From NCBI GenBank assembly GCA_029448655.1, contig JACCLO010000040.1, positions 32,361-96,360 on the forward strand: a DNA stretch of 64,000 bases. The letters run 5' to 3'. The notes beneath the pieces are model-generated. The model was not told where the DNA came from, did no database searches, and worked only from the letters and a program-made list of their open reading frames with translations. The position numbers were made by a program, and so were the translations under genes. Shown one piece after another: positions 22,080 to 31,198 of this stretch. Positions within the stretch are counted from its first letter, which is position 1. Each line of letters starts with the position of its first letter. Source of the DNA: Wolfiporia cocos. Its lineage: Eukaryota > Basidiomycota > Agaricomycetes > Polyporales > Phaeolaceae.

Positions 22080-24035
22080 GACCAGTTGGTGGGCCCTTTT
22101 GAGGCGAGGAGAGTATCTGAAATGTGATAACAAACTGGTGAGTCTCTCACTTTTGGCTCAATGATCTGCTGAAGTACTGGCAATGACACTACAGGGGCCT
22201 CTTTGGTGTCGGAATCTTGAAGCATGATTGGATCGTCCCAGCTGCCAGATGGTGTCAGCACCAGAACATGGGGCATTCACTCCATCCATGCATGATCTCT
22301 GGTAGACTCCGGTGGAGGTGCGACTATGCCATTCACCATGACGGTGTAGAATGGCTGAACATGGAGCCACTGCACTGTGACCCACCACGATGATGGTATA
22401 GGTGTGGAAACTTCTTGCACAAGGTGCTTGTAGAGAAGGTACACATGATATTTCTGAGCTCCACAGTTGCATGTCCACGTCATAATGTCTGTATTGTAGA
22501 TGCTGTTAATTGGAGTCTGAGCAAGATGTTCCCGTGACCTTCTGAAGGCTTCTTGCATATGGGTAAGTGATCATGAATGCCCTTCACAATGCTTTGTAAT
22601 GATCTGTGCAAGGGTCAGTTGATATGGCGGGAGCACTTTTGTGATGATTGCATGCATGGTGAGATCAATGGGCAGGTGATTATAGCAGTGCAGAACTAGC
22701 TGCTTGAGATTCTGCCAGAGCACCTCAACCATCATTGTTATACACTTGCATGGTATGCTTGATGTGTACACCACATGCACCCAGAGACACCAGCAATCAT
22801 GCGAGTACCAGGAGCTCCAGAGGTAAGCTCATACCTCATGAAGATTATTGAGTTTATAGTGTTGATACATCTCATCAATAGCATCTTGTCGAATGTCCTT
22901 GGATGTTCAGCTCTGCCCATGCCATTTAGGGAGAAAATGGTGCTGTGATGCATGCTTTGTGAAAAGCTAGAGGATAGGCAGTCGGTGTGGTGTCAGGCAA
23001 AAGACATAGCCAGGCTTTGCTTGCTTCATTGTGCTGATTGCTCTGTCATCACAAGGTGAGCTTTCTTGGAGCTCTTCAAGTGCTTCTGCAAACTCCTCAA
23101 CCTGATGCTGCAGATCATCTAGGTCTCAATCCCACTCAGCATCATTCCAATTGTCATGTTTATGACCTATCCAGCCCATTTCTTCATCACTTTCATCTGC
23201 ATGTAGATCAGGTGGGAGTATGCCCTGGCCACTCAGGTGTTCAATGTCAAAGTCTTTGGCATCTTCGGTTTCACTCTTCACAGCAGGATGGCCTGCCGGG
23301 ATGGGCTTGAGTCTAAGTGGGGGCAGTGACAGGTGATGACAGATGGATACCCATCAATGAGAAGCCGGATGCGATGGAGAGGCTTCACAGGAGGGGCAGG
23401 TAGCTAGTACATATAATATGAATTAATGAGAATAAAGTCCCATTCCACAATGTTGGAAATAAACAAACGACTGAGCCTGTCTGTTGCAGGTATGGTATGA
23501 AGTTAGCTTTGATGTAAGAGAACTCATGGCAAGCTTCATTGACATCATAGAATGCAGGTGTCTCCTTGTTCTTTGCTAAGCACTGTTTCACTGCATGGAG
23601 TGCATGCCAGAAACATAGCTGATGTTTTGCCTGTGGCCATGTGTTCCTCATTGCATTGATTTCTGACCAATCCTTGTCTGATAATGTATATTCTGGGTTG
23701 ACACCAAGGTCCTTCAGCTCACCAAGAAATCTCTCAAGCACAACTTGCTTGACACCCTTATCGGCTTCCTTGTTTGTCGATATCAGTAAGAACACAAGTG
23801 GAATACCCAACCCATGTGCATCTGCAACTGCACCAAACAGTCCAAAATTGGTCCTGTTTGTGTTCCCTAGACAGATTCAATCTCAGTAATTTACTTACGT
23901 AGCAAGCTTGCATAGCACACACACATGTTGAATCCATTGCAAGCTCCTGTGTATTGGAGGCCCACTCCTCAATAAAATCTGTGACTTAGAAGGCAACTGC
24001 CTGAGTGCTGGGCTCAGCTTGCACATCTAGCAGAG
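22080..24035 (-). pseudogene. MULE-type DNA transposase relic with SWIM-like zinc finger
   Basis: The minus strand carries, in order, a MULE transposase core (QELAMDST near 23940; PLVFLLISTNKE; TLSDKDWSEINAMRNTWPQA; KHQLCFWHALHAVKQCL, 23385-23830), a segment MVEVLWQNLKQLVLHCYNHL (about 22700), and TWTCNCGAQKYHVYLLYKHLVQ (near 22470) that fits a SWIM zinc finger with one Cys replaced by Tyr. MULE transposases cut and paste DNA using a DDE-type core. The reading frame is interrupted several times and no single ORF joins the pieces. An acidic segment at 26024-26240 may be its N-terminus, separated by the LTR cluster 24036-26018. I did not find terminal inverted repeats. Confidence 0.7.
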
Positions 24036-24945
24036 TGACACAGACTCACCAGTCTGTGGGACCGGCCCACAGGCCGGGGACAATCCCCCAAAGCCAGTGC
24101 ATCAGTGCACATCCTAAGCCAATGGGTATGCAGGCAAGGCCCTTGGCTAAGGTACCACCCAGACGGGCAAGGTGAGGAGGGAGAGACCCAGGCAGACTGG
24201 CACACACACAGATGAGGTGGTGAGAGAGGGGCTACAGCCCAGACATCAAGAATCTTAGAGATGGGGAGTAAGCCCCATCTTGTCACGGTTTTATACCACA
24301 AGATATTGACCCTACATCCCTCGCTTTAGGTCTCTTGGGGTTCCACTGAGCGCACGGTCTCCTCATACCTCTAGTTACCTCCACGTCAACCATCTCACAT
24401 AGTACATCACGTTACCTGGTAGATAGTGCCTATGATGGGCACACATTCCGTCACCCGCATTATAACATCACAGTATGTACATCATATGGTCATGGTAGCA
24501 CATGATCCCTTAGTTATGGCACACAGGCCATTACATTAAGGTAGTCATAGCATACTGATCCATGTACATAAATACACCGGGATGAGGTCTTACAACCTCA
24601 TCCTTTAGATTCTCGATGTTGGGCTATGCCCCTTTCTTCATACTGTCTGAGGGTGCACACCAGTCTTACTGCTGAGTTATTCACTTGCTCATCTGGGATG
24701 CACCATTGGCAACACATGTCGCCACCTCAGCAATGAGGTCACCCTGGTCACCACTGCATTCCTCTGATGGTACCCTTGTGGATGTGTTGGATTCCCCGGC
24801 AGGGCTGGTCCCACAGACCTATGTAAGTCTGTGTCACATCTCTCTACCCTTTAAGTATGTACATGGGAGCGCAACATGTCTACCCTTAAGTGCTGGCCTG
24901 TGTGCAGCACCATCCTAACGGCTGAGGTAAGAGAGTATGTAAGCG
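24036..24945 (-). mobile_element. LTR in minus orientation, truncated, carrying a nested LTR
   Basis: The left end TGACACAGACTCACC is the reverse of the usual ...GGTGAGTCTGTGTCA terminus. On the minus strand it has CATGTACATACTTAAAGGG, then hairpin AGATGGGG-CTTACT-CCCCATCT (24259-24280) and ATTCTTGATG. The nested LTR 24281-24836 is inserted at the hairpin. Its own 5' end is missing; it merges at about 24945 with the next, plus-oriented LTR. Confidence 0.65.
24281..24836 (+). mobile_element. Nested solo LTR, target duplication CATCT
   Basis: 556 bp, TGTCACGGTTTTATACC...AAGTCTGTGTCA, with CATCT at 24276-24280 and 24837-24841. Core: CATGTACATAAATACACC, hairpin GATGAGGT-CTTACA-ACCTCATC (24581-24602), ATTCTCGATG, GGG-CTATG-CCC. 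The 3' end is CCCACAGACctatgtaaGTCTGTGTCA. Confidence 0.9.
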
Positions 24946-24950
24946 AGCAT

Positions 24951-26018
24951 GTAACTACTGTAGTGACAGGGAGTGACCATAATGTGAGTGATGCATGGGT
25001 GCGCACTACCCCGGAGTGCCTATCTACGGGGTCAGGTGGTCATTGCCAGAGCGCCATTACTGGCATCTCTATCCCTATGCCACATGACTCAGCACCATTA
25101 CTGGTGCCTTGTCATCTATGCTTACCCCTATGCTTACGTTTACGTGCATGGACTCTGGGGCTTTTGGGCAAGCTCTTAGGTACTGGTGCACCCACATGTA
25201 CTTATGCACTGGCATGAGGACTTACATCCTCATGTCTAGCATTCTTGACATTAGGGTAATGACACCCTCTTTCATGCTGTCTACTGGGCTGCCACTCTGC
25301 TCTTAGTTCACGACATGCTAGTCTGGGGATGTCAGACCTTGCCAACCCGCCATACTGCCAACAAGACTGCTCGTTGCCCTGCCTTCCCTTGACGCCATGG
25401 GGCCTGGGACCTGTCATGGTCTATGTCACAGAATGCCCAGAGGGGCATTCCTAGGACAATTCACTCCTCGCTATCACAGTATGGGCACTGCTATGTGCAC
25501 GCGTGCCCCTCTCTGCTTAGTTACTTCACATCATCCCTTGATGCCAGTAGAATCACCTGACCCAGTAGATTAGTGCTAGTCAGGCAGCACACGTATCAGG
25601 TACTCACGTTCATGGTCACCACTGTAGTCACATGTAGCATTACAGTCACCCTTAGTTACGGCGCACAGGCCTGTACTTTAGGGCATCCCTACATATGCTC
25701 CTGTCATGTACTTAAGTAGATGACAGATGGGGCTTATCCCCATCTTTTGGATTTTCAGCAATGGGCTTAGGCCCCTCTCTTGCATCTTGCTGTGGGTCTG
25801 CACCAGTCATACTACTGAGTTCTCTACTCGCTCATCTGGGGGCTTGCCTTCGTAGGCATAAGGTGACTCTGTTTAACCCTGCATAACTTGGGTGGCACCT
25901 CGATAGGTGTGTAGGGTTCCCAGCAGGGCCAGTCCCACAGACATTTGTGAGTCTGTGTCAGTCTATTGGAGATATTCCCTGGCTATGGGCCAGTCCCACA
26001 GATGGTACATCTGTATCA
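24951..26018 (+). mobile_element. LTR copy with degenerate 5' end, carrying a nested LTR
   Basis: Core: CACATGTACTTATGCACTGG, hairpin CATGAGGA-CTTACA-TCCTCATG (25213-25234), ATTCTTGACATTAGGG. The 3' end is CCCACAGATGGTACATCTGTATCA at 26018. The start is uncertain; GCATG occurs at 24946-24950 and at 26019-26023, which would fit a duplication, but the expected TGTCAC start is absent. The LTR 25424-25960 is nested near its 3' end. Confidence 0.55.
25424..25960 (+). mobile_element. Nested solo LTR, target duplication GTCTA
   Basis: 537 bp, TGTCACAGAATGCCC...GAGTCTGTGTCA, with GTCTA at 25419-25423 and 25961-25965. Core: CATGTACTTAAGTAGATGAC, hairpin AGATGGGG-CTTAT-CCCCATCT (25725-25745), ATTTTCAGC, GGGC-TTAG-GCCC. 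Confidence 0.9.
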
Positions 26019-26023
26019 GCATG

Positions 26024-26260
26024 CATGCTCCTGATCATCAAGTTGAAGATCATCATCTCCAATGTTGATCTGGGCCTTGAGCTCAAATGGCCCTACAATC
26101 TTACCCATCACTGTCTCCATAAACTCCTTCAACAACATAACATCAGTCTCAGCTTCATCATCTTCCTCATCATTGAGAGCCTTCCACTTTGTGTGTCTTT
26201 GTTCATTTTCCTTGTACATGCACTCTCAGCTTTTTTGCATGGCCTTCTAGGCAGGTCTTA
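26024..26260 (-). pseudogene. Acidic coding fragment, possibly the N-terminal part of the MULE transposase
   Basis: A 67-codon minus-strand frame rich in Glu and Asp (ALNDEEDDEAETDVMLLKEF, then IVGPFELKAQINIGDDDLQL). It starts right beside the LTR cluster and points toward the MULE relic at 22.1-24.0 kb on the same strand. The assignment rests on position and strand only; no domain was recognised. Confidence 0.3.
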
Positions 26261-26435
26261 GACATCATGGGTAATGTATGCAGGCATGCAGGATGGAAGG
26301 AGGTCACTGGCTAATGTTGCCACAAGTCTTGCCTGCTTACAATTTCCTGCTGATTCATCACTTATAATTTTTATCTAAATGTGAGAAAATACTCTGAGCG
26401 TGAGAACAATTATCGCTCTATTACTTTCAGTTAAA

Positions 26436-26545
26436 GGTCGGCATGGTGCATGCTAAGCGCCCATCTGCAGTGTCGGTGCACCAGCCACAGTGGAATATGA
26501 AAAGGTCATGCAAACTTGCTGGGACATTAACCTCAAGTCTGGCTC
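26436..26545 (+). repeat. Dispersed repeat, copy 1
   Basis: GCATGCTAAGCGCCCATCTGCAG...CCACAGTGGAATATGAAAAGGTCATGCAAAC matches 28617-28740 (CGCACGCTAAGCGCCCATCCGCAG..., GCCACAGCGGA, AAAAGGCCATGCAAAC). Its right part also matches 20951-20995 in inverse orientation. The second copy has an extra CT-rich stretch before GGGACATTA. The element class is unknown. Confidence 0.6.
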
Positions 26546-26769
26546 ATATTGGATGTCAAGGTGCACTTGTGGGTGTGGCCCTTACCCTTGCTGCCCAATG
26601 GGACCAAGAATGGCTGTGGTGTGGGGGCGGAGACGGCAGAGAAGGTCAAGGAGATGTCTCAGACACTATCCTGTGCAGTGCCCAGGCACACTTAATCTTG
26701 TTTCCAGTGCTGGGTGGAGGTGGGGGCAGAGGTGAGGTCGGACACAAGGCAGTGCACTCAGTCTCACAG

Positions 26770-27237
26770 TGTCACAAATTTTGAGGCTAGGCACCTGGCT
26801 GGGCATTTACTCAGGATTTGCCCTCTGCGTGGGTCGAACGCATTGACTGATGCACAGGAAGTCACGTGACATGGAGATTAGATAAGGAGTCGTTGATTAG
26901 GGATTGCGGACCGTCCTCCCCGCCGGGCCGCTCACATGATGTAGTTGTAGATGACACCTTATGGCATGACGATCGCGACGTCGTGCATGGCCCCCTTTAG
27001 GGTGGGCCGCGACTCAGTAGTTACGCCATCTCTACATGTATATATACTACGTCATCTGAGGGTTACACCTCAGACTTGTTCTTCTCGATGTATGGGTGAT
27101 AGCCCTCCTCTCTTGATCACTACAGCATGCTGCCTGACTCCGCCTCGCCTTGTCTCAACAACTCGGCGTTGTACCCTGGGTCTTAGTACTTATAGGGGTA
27201 GGACAGGGATAGAGGTATGCCAGTCAAGTTTGTGTCA
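26770..27237 (+). mobile_element. Solo LTR, target duplication CACAG
   Basis: 468 bp, TGTCACAAATTTTGAGG...AAGTTTGTGTCA, with CACAG at 26765-26769 and 27238-27242. Core: CATGTATATATACTACG, hairpin CTGAGG-GTTACA-CCTCAG (27056-27073), TTGTTCTTCTCGATG, then GGG-TGATA-GCCC. It is close to the LTR at 18828-19269. Confidence 0.88.
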
Positions 27238-27581
27238 CACAGCATTTCAGTACAATGTACAATACAATCATACAAATGATAGCATCACTTCATGAGGATT
27301 GTTTTAGCTGAGCTATATGCAGGTGCAATATGATGCAGGCAAGCACCTGGGCATGATAAATTCACTGTGGCAATCCAGTGTTGGAACATCCAGGCAAGTG
27401 CGTATCCGATTGCCGGCTGGGTATACCATGCAGTGACACTAGCATACTTGAACAAGTCAGAAAGATGTGCCTTAGAGATAAGGGTACCCCTTATTATTGT
27501 AGAATTTAGGCTGTACATGCTTTGCATGTTTGCCTCCCCGCCCCAAGGATGAGACAAACCACTGTCCAACATTGTTGTTTC

Positions 27582-28440
27582 TAGTGATGTGCCAGGCCCA
27601 GCCTGGCTCAAAAGCCCTGGCTTTGGCCTGGCTTGGACAGCCCACAGCTTTTCAAAACCTCAGGCTGGGCCCTCATTGACGGCTCACGGCTTGGCCCAGC
27701 CTAGGCCCCGGCTCGACCATGGCCTACTACTGCTAAGATAATCATCACTTTAGCTTCAGAGCTTGAGATTCACCTTTGCCAAACCTTTCCCAGATGAAAT
27801 AGAACCTTGAATCCTCCTGTCACAGATTTAACTGGCAGTCCCAGACCAGTGTCTGTGGAGACATACGTCTAACACCCCTTAGCCAAAAGGGCCACTATAA
27901 CAGCTCAGCTGTTATAGGCAGGACACGCTATATGTGTAGTTCATATTCCCACGCTAGGCACTTATATTGCACCGTTGAGTATTTGGCTTAATACTTGGCA
28001 TGGTTGGCCTTTCTGGTATTATATGTGCCACCTGGGATTCCAACCCCAGATATTCCGTGACACCTCCAATCTATAGTAGGATTAAGTGTGAAATAATCAC
28101 TCACCAGTGCAGCATTCAGTAGCGTGCCTGCCATATGGGGAATCATATAGGCACCCGAAAGTGAGCGGCAGGCTTCAATGTTGAGGACTTGACTTTTCTG
28201 TAGTTTTAAATAAACAAGATAGGTGCACAATGATTGAGTTGAGCATATAACTGGCCTGTATGGGCTTATATTGTGCCTGCCAGATATTGTAGCCATTAAG
28301 ATCCCTAGGCCGGGGCTCAACAGCTTGGCCCGGCCTGGCCTGTATCTCAGGCCAGGCCCTGGGCCATCTCAAGCCATGCTGTAAAGCCCAGCTTGGCCCG
28401 GCCCGGCTCATGGCCCAAAGCTGGGCCTGGCACATCACTA
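27582..28440. mobile_element. hAT-like MITE with 8-bp target duplication, carrying a small LTR
   Basis: Terminal inverted repeat TAGTGATGTGCCAGGCCCAG at 27582 and its reverse complement ending at 28440, flanked by GTTGTTTC at 27574-27581 and 28441-28448. An 8-bp duplication with TAG-type ends is typical of the hAT superfamily. Both subterminal regions are rich in GGCC/CCTGG palindromes. There is no transposase frame, so it is non-autonomous. A 245-bp LTR-like element (27818-28062) is inserted inside. Confidence 0.8.
27818..28062 (-). mobile_element. Small 245-bp LTR-like element in the MITE, target duplication CCTCC
   Basis: Bounded by TGTCACAG and CCGTGACA, with CCTCC at 27813-27817 and 28063-28067. 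On the minus strand it has a CATATAATACC box, GGGAATATGAACT and a hairpin TATAACAGC-TGA-GCTGTTATA (27896-27916). It is related to 19402-19650 and has the same termini as the large LTR family but a different interior. Confidence 0.8.
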
Positions 28441-28616
28441 GTTGTTTCTTGCACCGCTCACTTCGTTCGCTCTCTTTCACGCGATCCCGACGCTTGCTTC
28501 AACAATCCAGGTCCTAGTGGTGGCACCTGCTAGTGAAGCTTGCACCTATTCCATCCAATAGAGACTGGGAGGAGAGAGGGGGCAGGGCGGGGGAGGAGGG
28601 CTGCTCGAGGACGGGG

Positions 28617-28745
28617 CGCACGCTAAGCGCCCATCCGCAGTCAGCCACAGCGGAGTTCGAAAAGGCCATGCAAACTCGAAGTCCCTGATCTCTCGCTCTC
28701 GTTCTCTCGTGACGACGGGACATTATAAACTCAAGTGTAAGACCC
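28617..28745 (+). repeat. Dispersed repeat, copy 2
   Basis: Matches 26436-26545 as described there, with an additional CT-rich insert of about 38 nt (TCTCTCGCTCTCGTTCTCTC). It lies between the MITE and the zinc-cluster-like gene. Confidence 0.55.
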
Positions 28746-28827
28746 TGCCATCATGTAGCAGGATTAACTACCCTTCAGCTAACACTCGTATCAGTGATAA
28801 CGATAACGAAGAGGTCGCCACACCGAA

Positions 28828-30073
28828 ATGGATCCGGGATACATATCTGGAGTCACAGTTCACCTGGAGTCTCTAAAGCTTATTCGCGAAGTCAAACAGC
28901 TGCTGCAGTGCCCGCCATGCGCGGCCGCTGACCAAGAGGAGCTTTGTGATTGGGTGCAACGACTCGATCATTGCAAGGTGCGCTCTCACTACCTGGAAAC
29001 CTGTGTTGCGCTAACAGGCTGTCAAAGAATCTCTACGACTCGCTTCACTTTAAAGCGCCCCTTCTATCTCCTTTCGGCACACTGGACCTCTATCACGACT
29101 ACGTGTCTGTTTGGGATGATGCGTTTGCTCGGATGAAATCATCAAACGGCACAGTGCCGGATACCCCTGCACAGCCCCCACCGATCGAAGCCACCACCAG
29201 TCAGGGTATAACCACCGCTGAGCGCAGGACTAGTCGCTCGGCACCGCGAAAGAAACTCGAAGAGGTGGTTTATGACCCCCCATGCGCCCAATGCGCTGCA
29301 ACGCGGCGTGACTGTAGGGGCCCTGTGTCACAAACTTTCCTTAGAGGATACGTAACATCCCTCGCTGCAGGTATTATAGGCGCCGCTAGGTGCGCGCGCG
29401 CTTCCATGATCCTCAGCCACCTCCGCGTCTATCCAGGACTCCGTCTAGATCATATGACTGTAGGTAAGCGCTGTAGGGTAGCGCGCGCCTTAGGTACTCA
29501 CGTTAGGGTCACACCGTCACATGTCGTTACAGGTAGTTACATTATCATGTGCCCTCTTAGTTACTGCGCACAGGCCGCGACTTTAGGGCGACCATTACTG
29601 GTCAGCTCCCCATGTATAAGTACGACAAGATGGGGACTTACTTCCCCATCTTTAGGATTCTCGACAACTGAGCTTAGGCTCCTTTCTCATCTGCGTTTGT
29701 GTGCGTCTCTGCCCCGGGGGCCCTCCACGACTTGCTTGTCTGTGTGTCTTCCCTCTTGGTCGCCTTAGGAGTTCCCCCTTGGGGATACAGCCGACTGGCT
29801 GCCTTGTGGTTAGCACACCGCCCTGTAGGACGTCTAGGGACTCCCCTGTAGCCAGGGTCCCACAAACCTGTGAGTTTGTGTCACCCTGATGTCTCCCCGC
29901 ATGCATGCTCAAACTGCAGTCTTCTTTGCTTGAGATGTAGTCGGGCAAAAAAACAAAGTAAACCATATTCTATTCACTCTGCAATCATATGGTTGACTGT
30001 GCCTGCGTTGGCAAATTGTATAGAACGTGCCGGAATCGGTAAAAGGTGGGATCGCCGTAACATACGCCCTTAG
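28828..30073 (+). pseudogene. Cys-rich (zinc-cluster-like) protein gene broken by a solo LTR
   Basis: Exon 1 (28828-28977) starts MDPGYISGVTVHLESLKLIR and ends ...WVQRLDHCK. A 50-nt GT...AG intron with a GCTAAC branch site follows (28978-29027), then exon 2 NLYDSLHFKAPLLSPFGTLD...SVWDDAFARMKSS. Near the end come PPCAQCAATRRDCRGP and, after the LTR (29326-29883), DVSPHACSNC and CLRCSRAKKQSK. Joined across the CCCTG duplication the frame is continuous to the stop at 30071-30073. The Cys pattern resembles fungal proteins with CxxC...C zinc-cluster-like motifs. DNA binding is inferred, not shown. The insertion separates the Cys residues. Confidence 0.65.
29326..29883 (+). mobile_element. Solo LTR in the zinc-cluster-like gene, target duplication CCCTG
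   Basis: 558 bp, TGTCACAAACTTTCC...GAGTTTGTGTCA, with CCCTG at 29321-29325 and 29884-29888. Core: CATGTATAAGTACGAC, hairpin AAGATGGGGA-CTTACT-TCCCCATCTT (29627-29652), ATTCTCGAC, then GAGC-TTAG-GCTC (29670-29681). The 3' end pairs CACAAAC with GTTTGTG, where most relatives pair CACAGAC with GTCTGTG. Confidence 0.9.
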
Positions 30074-30349
30074 TCGCAGCGTCATTGTATTGTACGGCGC
30101 AATAAGTTTTCGATGACACCTTCGCATATCTCACTTGGCTATACCTTGCTAAGACCTATGGGTTCGATGCCTGGACCCTGCACTGTTCCATCAGTGTCTT
30201 TGCAAGATCTTCAAATCAGCCCTGTCAATGCAGAGGGGCTTCAGACGAAGCGAAGGTGGTCCCTGTATCAGGGATTGACTACTTCACGTACGTCGTACAC
30301 TGTTAGTTATACCCGAAGTCCTTCTGGCCTATGATCTCCCCAGCTGCTG

Positions 30350-31198
30350 CTAGAGATCCTCTGCAAGAGCCTTCAATAATGCCCCACTGTCTGATGTGAC
30401 GTTCTGCCGCGCACGCTTGTTCGATTGAGTGCCCGGAGTGCAGTACATGGCGCTGATTACGCATATAAGTGAGCGATCAGATGCGGAGCTGATGATGACT
30501 TCCACATCAGGGTGGAGATTTGGCGATGGCGCTGGATAGTTGTGAGTGAGTGAGAGGTGATGAGAACGCCATCTATATTCCGACGGCCGATAGTGACTAC
30601 GGTGAGTAATGTGCGTAGTTGAGCTTTTGATGGTGCGGTCACTGACCGAGACCGTCTACACTCAAGATCTCGTCGATGCTCTGTACGGCCTCAAGTCGTT
30701 CGCAGATGCGAGGTATTCTGACGCCATCAGTCCCCATGTGCTCTGTGTAAATGGACTGCCGAATCCACGGATACCTGGACCCCTTGGGGGGAAGCGCGCC
30801 GCAGCAACGATCGACTTGGCTTGAGCGGCGGTTGATACCTATCAGATTGACGTATATGTACCACGACCGACTAGCCCAGCGTGTTCTACATACCATTGGA
30901 ACCAGCACTCCCCGGGCGCCGGCATCAAGCCCATACTTGATTTGCCACCGACACTACCGTCTGCACACGCCCCTGTTGCAGGTATTCTGACAATAGTGCT
31001 GGGCGCCGAGCTTCCGAGCCCCGATATTGTTTGGATGGATTCGGCAGCGCCTGGCTGAAGAGATGTCATGCCATGCTCACAATCAATGAGCAGCCATGAG
31101 AGATGGGGCGAGGCGAGCGCAGCAGTGCGCGCTTTCAAAGCACCTGGCAGCGTGATCCATGCGCCGAACGCTGGCTTCGATGCGCGAAAGGGCTTCAA
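30350..31198 (-). pseudogene. HpcH/HpaI-family aldolase pseudogene
   Basis: Minus-strand pieces in the right order: MKPFRASKPAFGAWITLPGA, then LSWLLIDCEHGM, STIVRIPATG, WQIKYGLDAGARGVLVPM, VSTAAQAKSIVAAARFPPRG, GIRGFGSPFT, LEAVQSIDEILSVDGL, and a C-terminus ending QNVTSDSGALLKALAEDL at the TAG 30350-30352. This family (class II aldolases such as HpaI) cleaves hydroxy-oxo acids and uses a metal held by the DCEHG/FGSP region. A probable intron follows VLVPM. The relic has a one-base shift before WQIK, a missing segment of about ten residues before LEAVQ, and loss of the FVGPxDLS region. I call it a dead gene; assembly indels could explain only the single-base shift. Confidence 0.7.

Noticed and set aside
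29326..29768. Continuation of the zinc-cluster-like ORF into the LTR
   Set aside because: The open frame runs on by chance into the inserted LTR; the CCCTG duplication shows the real exon continues at 29884.
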